This document shows positions 57,406 through 64,000 of a stretch of 64,000 bases of DNA, piece after piece. Every line of letters starts with the position of its first letter. The stretch's first letter is position 1. This DNA is from Halichondria panicea (taxonomy: Eukaryota; Porifera; Demospongiae; Suberitida; Halichondriidae). The notes under the pieces are model-generated. The model ran no database searches. It was not told the origin of the DNA and saw only the letters and a program-made list of their open reading frames with translations. Where the stretch lies: NCBI RefSeq assembly GCF_963675165.1, contig NC_087381.1:5767378-5831377 (forward strand). The letters run 5' to 3'. The position numbers were made by a program, and so were the translations under genes.

Positions 57406-59124
57406 TGGGTGTAAATGTGAGTGTGTTAGGGGATGTTTAGAAATGCATGGATTGCAATGTTTCCGTATTTCACTGCATCTTTTCTTCCTACAGGGCACTT
57501 ACGCTGGACAGTTTGTTATGGAGGTACGTCCCTTGACCAGTGTGTATATAGACACTGCACATACATGAGCACTAGTCTAGACACCTCCAAAACAGTGTCT
57601 ATAACTATTCGTTACGCTGCATATACAGCACGTTTATAATTCTGTTAGCTATTTGCAATTGTAAACACATTTCTCTCCCTGTGCAGGGATTTTTGGATCT
57701 GAAGTGGGCCAAGTGGAAGAGGGTACTGCTGACTCGCTCCGTTGCCATGGTACCGTGTGTCATCATCGCTATACTAGCGGTGAATGTTCTAGATTCACTC
57801 TCTGACTACATCAATGTGGAACAAAGCTTGTTGGTGAGAGCAGCATGCAGTTACTGGATCACATGGTCTAACTTACTATAATCATGGCGATCTATCATGT
57901 TTTTGATGACCTAAAATACCCATAATTATTTGATTTTCCTCTTTGAGTGGCCCTAGAATTATTATAATTACGGACAAACTATATCTCTTAGCCTGTAACA
58001 ATAGATTCACATTGACTACCCTCAGAGGAGGTCCGACATGGGTGTACAAATCACTACAAGTCCAGTGCATTGATGTCATTGCAGTCATGTGATAACGCCC
58101 AGGCCAGTACACTGCACTTGTAGTGATTCATGCACGCATGTCGAACCTCCTCTGCATGGGCTACCCTCCACACATGCACACACACACACACACACACACA
58201 CTTCCCCCCTCCCCCTACACCCATCTATACTCACCTCACCCACAACCACACACCCAGGGGCGTAGGCAGGGGAGGTACGTGCTTTAGGTGCTTGAGCACC
58301 CCCACTGCCTGACTCTACAAGTATATTAAAGCTTATAATTATACTTGAAGATCCAGTTGAGCTCAGCACTCCAGATTTAGCTTGTTAGCTGCATACTGAA
58401 CTAGCTGCATGTTCTAGCTATTCACCTAAGAGAGTAGTTTTTAGTTAGTAGCTGGACTATTGTGCTGAACTCGCGTTACGAAAGAGATGATTGCATGCTG
58501 GTTTTGCAAACTGCATGGAAGGTCACATAGGGTTCAGCTATTCACTTCCTGCATGCGATATGCATGGTGGAGCTCAATATAATAATTAACGTTCATCGTT
58601 TATCTATGACTGAGAGCTAGCTAGCTGCCTTGTACAGTGCATAGAGGACTGCAGTCATCAGACATCCAAGGGCCTCGAGAGACTTGCCAATACTGACTTC
58701 CAGATGTATGCTTGCACAGTTGCACAGTTGCACAGTTGCAGCCCCTTGTTCCTTTGTAAAAGTTTTATTAATGCTATCCTGAGATTATCAATTGAGATGC
58801 CTGAAAAGGATCTAGGAGGCTTTCAAGTTTGCTAAGTATGTATACGTATGTAGACATCTCTATGCATTGGGCCACGCCCAACTGTGCAGATAACGTCACT
58901 AATAAGAGGTATGGTTTCCGGTCAACTAAATTTTGGCGCTTTGCGGCCGATTTTACTTATGAAAAGCACCCCCTTCCCCAAAATCCTGGCTACGCCCCTG
59001 CACACACCTATCCCTATACCATCCCATTACCCACACCCACACATAATTATATACACATACCCATGCACACCCTCACCCACACAACCCACACTCACCTCAC
59101 CCCACACACACATGCACCTCACCC

Positions 59125-59183
<59 letters not shown>

Positions 59184-60154
59184 CTGCCTTTCTCACTGTT
59201 CCCTCTCCTCCACGCTACCTCTAGCAAAGAAGTCATGGGAGAATTCAAAAACTCTGTGTACGTTATTTAGCATAAAAGTATACAGCCACTGAGTGCAGTA
59301 TAGCTATAGTACACTACAGCAGCTTGCATTCTATTCAAGCTAGTTTGAGTTCTACAACGCACATACTAACCACCCCCTCCCTCATCACACACACACACAC
59401 TCACATACACAGAGTGTGGTCTATCGTGGTCTGGATTATGGCACTGGTTATTATCGGAGTCAATATCTACTTTGTTATAGACGTTGTGGTAAGTCAGTCA
59501 GTGTGTATAGTGTGTGCCTTATAGTTTGTGTGTGTACTTATAACTGCCTCGATCAACTTGTTTTGTAACATGGTATTATAAGAGGTAGATCTATAGTTTA
59601 CTTTTCTGTCACAGTTGACTCTTTTATGTCACTCTTTCCCCTCAGGCACTCCCTGGTCAGTGGTGGAGACACTTACTGGTCGCCATTGGACTGCTGATAT
59701 ATCTGGTGGTCGTCTCTTACTTTGTGAGTATAACGTTAATCTTGTGATCGATGCATTACTTTATCTAACTATAGCAATTTGCATATTATAACTTGTGTGC
59801 TATAGTTATAATGTTTCCGCAAAAAATGCTAAACGACAGTGCCAGGGCCTAAGGACTATACATGTATATCTACAGATTAATGTACTTTATAGTGAAGTAA
59901 TTTATAAAGACGTTTCCTTTAATAGGTACATCTTTACCCACCCCACCTCCCCCTCACCATACCCACACCCACACACACCTCCCCCTCATACCCATGCACA
60001 CACACACACACACACACACCCACCTCCCTTCACACCCACACACACACAGGCTTTGTTCCCACTTATACTGTGGTGGTGGAATAAACGAAAGGTGGCTAAA
60101 GAGAAAACACCAGAAGTGATACCTAAAAGAGATGATTCAGTTCAAGTTAACTGA
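52133..60154 (+). CDS. SLC11/NRAMP divalent metal transporter, copy 2
   Basis: Eighteen exons in phase give 556 residues: 52133-52170, 52640-52796, 53301-53423, 53745-53792, 54085-54216, 54360-54406, 54583-54653, 54899-54966, 55089-55253, 56424-56493, 56984-57042, 57162-57344, 57494-57523, 57687-57833, 59184-59257, 59413-59488, 59646-59723 and 60050-60154. Seventeen of the eighteen exons have exactly the same length as in copy 1; only the last differs (105 against 108). 'DPGN' and 'MPHN' are intact. Most protein differences lie at the termini ('[13 protein letters not shown]' against '[13 protein letters not shown]', and the last exon '[14 protein letters not shown]'). The unequal tails suggest different sorting or regulation with the same transport core. 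Introns have diverged strongly through separate repeat insertions. Confidence 0.95.
55254..55725 (+). repeat. G-rich minisatellite starting at a splice donor
   Basis: Immediately after exon 9 of NRAMP copy 2 the intron becomes about 470 bp of variants of 'tgtgagggtgtggaggctg'. The matching place in copy 1 has a short seed of the same sequence. Opposite-strand frames rich in His, Pro and Ser stay open through it but carry no gene signal. Confidence 0.92.
55792..56302. mobile_element. Short-TIR element, 'atgcctcggtg' family
   Basis: The ends 'atgcctcggtg' and 'caccgaggcat' are exact reverse complements. It is 511 bp long, in intron 9 of NRAMP copy 2. It contains 'gagcagctgtagcagtctac' and 'cactaccgtatacctcgc', shared with 45,694-46,084 and 50,850-51,069. 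Confidence 0.78.
58024..58153. mobile_element. Foldback element, 'agaggaggtccgacatg' family, copy 2
   Basis: The arms begin 'agaggaggtccgacatg' and end 'catgtcgaacctcctct'. It is in intron 14 of NRAMP copy 2, a different intron from copy 1 of the element. Confidence 0.82.
58255..59000. mobile_element. hAT-like non-autonomous element with 8-bp target duplication
   Basis: The ends 'caggggcgtaggcagg' and 'cctggctacgcccctg' pair at 15 of 16 positions. 'cacacacc' flanks both sides (58,247-58,254 and 59,001-59,008), the 8-bp duplication expected of hAT elements, although the target is CA-rich. It is 746 bp long and lies in intron 14 of NRAMP copy 2. Confidence 0.82.
59127..59183 (+). repeat. (CA)n tract abutting the exon 15 acceptor of NRAMP copy 2
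   Basis: A CA run of more than 50 bases ends in the acceptor before 59184. No pyrimidine-only tract is present. Confidence 0.9.
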
Positions 60155-60652
60155 CTATAGTTCCTGACCTGTTTATATTATTGCAAAACCATGTTTATAG
60201 CAGCGTATTGTGTGTCTTGTATTGTTTGCCAGTTATGAACATTGGTACAGACTTTGGGTCTAGTGACTATTTGAGGGTAACATAATTGTGCAAGAAGTAA
60301 TGAAAACCATATTTCGCAAACAATATAATGTTCTAACGATGACCTTTCCCCAATTTATAGTTTGTTTAGGTAAAGATCCTTAATGCAACAAGAGTTAAAC
60401 AAACTATATTCCACTACCTGGGGCTCAAAATTGAAACAGAATTCAAACAAAAATGTTCAATTCAGAACAAGAGTCCTACTGCATAGCTTTACGTCAGCAC
60501 TCATAGATCACTGGGACTGCATGTAAAGAAAGTATACGTATAACTCAAGCATAATTATGCAGTATATGAATTCCCTGATTATAATTAAGCATGGGCTGAA
60601 CTAGCACACTGTACACAACATGTATAATTATATATACAGTCAAGCTCAAATG
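60155..60652. other. Intergenic between convergent NRAMP copy 2 and the Roco gene
   Basis: 3' flanks only. 'aaagatccttaatgcaa' near 60,372 also occurs downstream of NRAMP copy 1 (near 51,960), as expected for a duplicated 3' region. No gene seen. Confidence 0.6.
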
Positions 60653-63600
60653 TCAAATAATTATGTTTGAATACTGCATGTCACTGTGTGTACAGTATAG
60701 ATACACCTTTTCTTTCAAGTATTGACAGATCTTGGTAGCGAGCTCTTCCTTCCTCAGATCCAATAAGATCCTAATCAGTGCTCTAAAGGTTGCCTCGCTG
60801 GGTTCATGACCCCTCCAGATAAACAAACAGTTGATCATGCACTGCCACTTGATTGCTTCTACTTATATAATTCTCTCGCCTCACGTCAGCTTGTTCACTG
60901 GCAGTCAACTTCAGTGGGTTGAGGTGGAGCTCCACATCATCAAAGTGCATAGCTACTGGAGCAAGGTCGTCTTGTTGAATCTCTCTATCCAACTGCTCAT
61001 CAGTGACTCCATGCTTGACCACATCAACTCATGGAGACTGGTAATCCCTGGATCCTATACACATAACATGTTGAGAAAGTCATTATACTAGCTAAACAAC
61101 CAATGGTATGGGGTAAACTCTATTATATAATTGTATACATTAAGCTAGACGTAAGTCTGAATTCAGCAATTCAGCACGTATTAAAGTGGGGCCAAGGGGG
61201 GGGGACAACACACCTTTTGGTCATCACCTAAACACAGAGGGATCAATATCATCGTGAGCCACACCAGCTAGGTCCTGTATGTACATGCATGAGGATATTA
61301 TTAGTGAAATTAATACACGATTACGTTAACTCAACTCACTTACTAACGTTTATAATTTCACTCACCAGAGGGTTTCTCCCAGTGAAAACGCTGTACTTGT
61401 TGAGAGTCTCCCTCAGACAGCTGTAAGTTCCCTCAGTCTCACTCCTCCACGTCTCAAGGGCCTGGACCACCTCCTTTCTGGGACTGACCAACTCAATGTT
61501 GACATTAGATTGGCTCAAGATTATTCTGTACATGAGAATACTGTTTAGATCTGAAATTTGACTAGCGAAATGAGAAATGAAGACATCTAAAATTTTTTCG
61601 TCTTTCTTGAAATTTTTGTCACTGTGAATACACTGTAGAGTGTTGAGGTCCAAACCAGCATATGGCTCAAACTGGAGAAGGCGTTTCAGAGGAAGAGGGT
61701 GATCAATAACTGATCTCACAGCTTTTTTTTGAGAGATGACAGCTGTAGCAAGATGTCTAACTCTAAACAGCATGAGCTCTGAGGAAGGGTTTAGAGGATG
61801 ATTGACAACTTCCAGTGGATTGATCAGTGATTCCACAACCACAATATTGGGACAAACATCTTTCATAGTTTCGAGAATTTTACTGACTATCTTAGAGCGA
61901 TTGGCTAGGCTCTCAGGTGTAAGAACTTCAGATCGCATTTTAAGAGTGATAGACTTATTGTTACGAAGCTCGAGGTGTGCGGTAATCTCATCATCATGGC
62001 ACCAGCAGATCCCACTCTTCCACACAGAGCAGCACTTTTGAAGGGCAGGGTTTTTTGTGGTGATCTTTTCGAAAGGAGCAAGACAAAAAGTGAACACTAA
62101 CCTCAGAATGATAATCTGAAAACTCTGTAGATCAAAAAATTGGACGTCTTTAGCACATTCAATTATCCAGCCAAAGTGGTAGCTCATGGAAGAGTCTTCC
62201 TCCCACACACGCTCGGGAGTTTCTATCCTAATGAGCCCGGGAAAGAAGACGTAGCGAGTGTTGTCTAGGTCTAGCTCCATCTTCTGAATATACTCTAGAA
62301 CTTGCTTGTCCTTGATCTCAAAGCACAGCTCTAAAAGTGTCATGAAAACAATCAGCATTTCAATGTCGTAGCTCTTAAACGCTTTGGCAAACTTGGAAAA
62401 AGGCACTACTCCAGTGCTTGAGGCGAGATTGCAGTGCTGACGGAACTTTTTAGGAGCAAACACTGTCCCAGTGACAACAGACAGCAATTTTTTGGAATCA
62501 CAAATCAGAAAGGACTTTTCAGGAGAGGATTCATTGTGAAGAAACAACAGCAGACCCGTTTTGCTTAGCTGGTCACAGATATCAACTAGACGGTTGAGGG
62601 TGGTCGGAATGAAGGAAAGAATGTCTGCCATTTTTTCTGACTTGTGTGTTTGCTCTAGATCGCTGTGTATTCGTTTTTGAACAACCTTCAGTGAAACTGC
62701 AAGGTCATTTTTGAAGCTTTCAGCAAGGTAGATGTAAAATGTGTGAGCATTTAGGCTGATGGGTTCTGGAGAGTGGAGAATAGCAGAGCTTTTCTGGATA
62801 TGTTTTCTAACTGTATTCATGCCTCCCGAATCAGCAAAGCGACAATCCATTGGAATAAACCCTGTGAACTCAAACTTCGAAAATTGCTTGATAATGGGAG
62901 CAAAGATGTTCTCTTTGGCTCGTGGATCTTTTCCCATTTCCTTCACCTGGTCGGCATGGCTACCAACTACTATCACGTGTGCTTTGCTTTTCAGATTAAT
63001 GCACTGGTTTTGGACGAGGGTCAACCAACGATTCATGGAATCAATAATCGCCTGCTCACTTTCTACAAGCTTAGCACAGAGGATAATAATGGGTGGTGAG
63101 GTTTGAACAGCATTCTCTAGAATGGCACAGTGGCTCGTGTAAAACTCTTTCTGGCCAGCAAGATCAAAGTAAATGATTCTCCCAAATTCTTTGGTGTATA
63201 TTTCGTACGGTATGATCCCCACTGTGTTCGTATGGACACAATTTACGGGTTTTGTCTTCTGGAATTTGGACCAAATCCTTTTGAGCTCCAAATGGACTTC
63301 AACAGAGTGCTCTTCCCCACGCCACCGTCGCCAATGATGAGCACAGACAGAGGAAGGTGTGGAGGTCGCTCGGAGGAGAGCTTTCCGATGAGCTTGCTGT
63401 GTTTCTTGTAGACATTGGCAGTTTTGGCTCCGTGTTTCAACAGGAGCTTTATAATCTCAGGGTTGTTGGCTAAATCGAGAGGTGTCTTGCCTTCTTTGTC
63501 AGTCAAATTTGGATTGCTGTGGCATTCTGCCAGTAGACGTTTCACTGTCAAATCTTGCTCATGCTTTACTGCTAGCAAGAGGACACCTGAATACATGCAG

Positions 63601-64000
63601 ATGTGAATTAAGGTAATAAATACAAGTCAGTGTACCCCATAGGACACTAGTATAATTATAATACAGCCTAAATGAATGTTTCAAATTGTATAATAATGGC
63701 ACTCAATCATGAGTAATAGTTATAACATGGGCACGAGGGATTGTATTGCACTGAAGCACAAGAGCGCCAGCCCCGAGGGCTGAGTGCAATAATTATACAC
63801 CATGCATCCCGAGTGCACGTGTCATAACTAGTTTATATCCTTAGCAACACAAAAGACACCGCAGCTTCTACTGAAAGAGCTGAAAGAGACTACAGTCACA
63901 GCTGCTTGCATCTCTGTTCAAAGACACCAGTATCTGACCATTCAAGATTGCCGTCATTGGCACAACGAATGGCTTTACTCACAAAACGTTGGGCTCCTCG
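60653..64000 (-). pseudogene. Ankyrin-Roc-COR-death-domain (Roco family) gene, 3' part, frame interrupted
   Basis: Minus-strand exons: an edge exon from 63983 out of the window, a large exon 61366-63586, then 61228-61274 and about 60653-61075. The large exon reads ankyrin repeat ('GKTPLDLANNPEIIKLLLKH'), a Ras-of-complex GTPase with P-loop 'GDGGVGKST', switch II 'DLAGQKEFYTSH' and 'GSHAD' at the base-binding site, then a COR-like region of about 450 residues. The last exon encodes a death-domain-like fold ('DDVELHLNPLKLT', 'FRALIRILLDL'). The frame shifts by one base near 63,285, between the P-loop and switch I. Near 61,022 it shifts again, as if one 'gatg' of a 'gatggatg' repeat were lost. 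It shifts a third time near 60,850. These suggest a decaying gene or local sequence errors. The 5' end is outside the window. Confidence 0.7.

Noticed and set aside
62759-63106. Plus-strand frames opposite the Roco exon
   Set aside because: They are antisense shadows of the Roc/COR coding exon, which has clear GTPase motifs.
63193-63242. A 50-nt intron that would bypass the Roc frame break near 63,285
   Set aside because: It would remove the conserved switch I threonine region ('HTNTVGI'), so a one-base lesion is the better reading, though not proven.

Overview
The window is animal nuclear DNA. Genes are split by many short GT-AG introns, the sequence is AT-rich with little operon-like packing, and the families are metazoan: ADAM10-type protease, cadherin, adhesion GPCR, TRIM-NHL, CTDSPL2, LACTB, SLC11/NRAMP and Roco with a death domain. 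Small introns, many short inverted-repeat transposons and close gene packing suggest an early-branching animal, most likely a sponge. That placement is an inference and not proven by the sequence.

Layout. 1-3.8 kb holds a minisatellite, a decayed integrase gene, a 181-bp tandem duplication and a 778-bp inverted-repeat element. 4.0-6.7 kb is TRIM-NHL gene A (+). 8.2-19.65 kb is one 28-exon minus-strand gene that joins an ADAM10-like metalloprotease, a short disintegrin stretch, two cadherin repeats, a hormone-receptor (HormR) domain, GAIN/GPS and a seven-helix receptor. 19.75-22.7 kb is TRIM-NHL B (+), frameshifted. 23.6-25.5 kb is a broken 3' part of a CTDSPL2-like phosphatase gene (-). 26.6-27.4 kb is a second, headless copy of the first three exons of the ADAM-GPCR gene (-). 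27.6-30.3 kb is TRIM-NHL C (+). 31.4-39.3 kb is the intact CTDSPL2-like gene (-). 39.7-43.0 kb is LACTB (+), head to head with it. 43.3-51.8 and 52.1-60.2 kb are two tandem SLC11/NRAMP metal transporters (+), each with 18 exons. 60.7-64 kb is the 3' part of an ankyrin-Roc-COR-death gene (-) whose frame is interrupted.

The middle of the window is explained by one tandem segmental duplication. An ancestral order ADAM-GPCR / TRIM / CTDSPL2 was copied with one breakpoint in intron 3 of ADAM-GPCR (about 17.8 and 26.5 kb) and the other in a CTDSPL2 intron (about 25.66 and 33.45 kb). This left one complete and one truncated copy of each outer gene and two TRIM genes.

The most notable item is the ADAM-cadherin-adhesion-GPCR chimera. 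All 28 exons join in consistent phase to give 1,445 residues. The zinc site is complete, and the disintegrin-to-cadherin join lies inside a single exon, so it is not an artefact of merging two neighbouring genes. It predicts a receptor that carries its own sheddase, adhesion repeats and self-cleavage site in one chain. I saw no tRNA, rRNA or CRISPR array.
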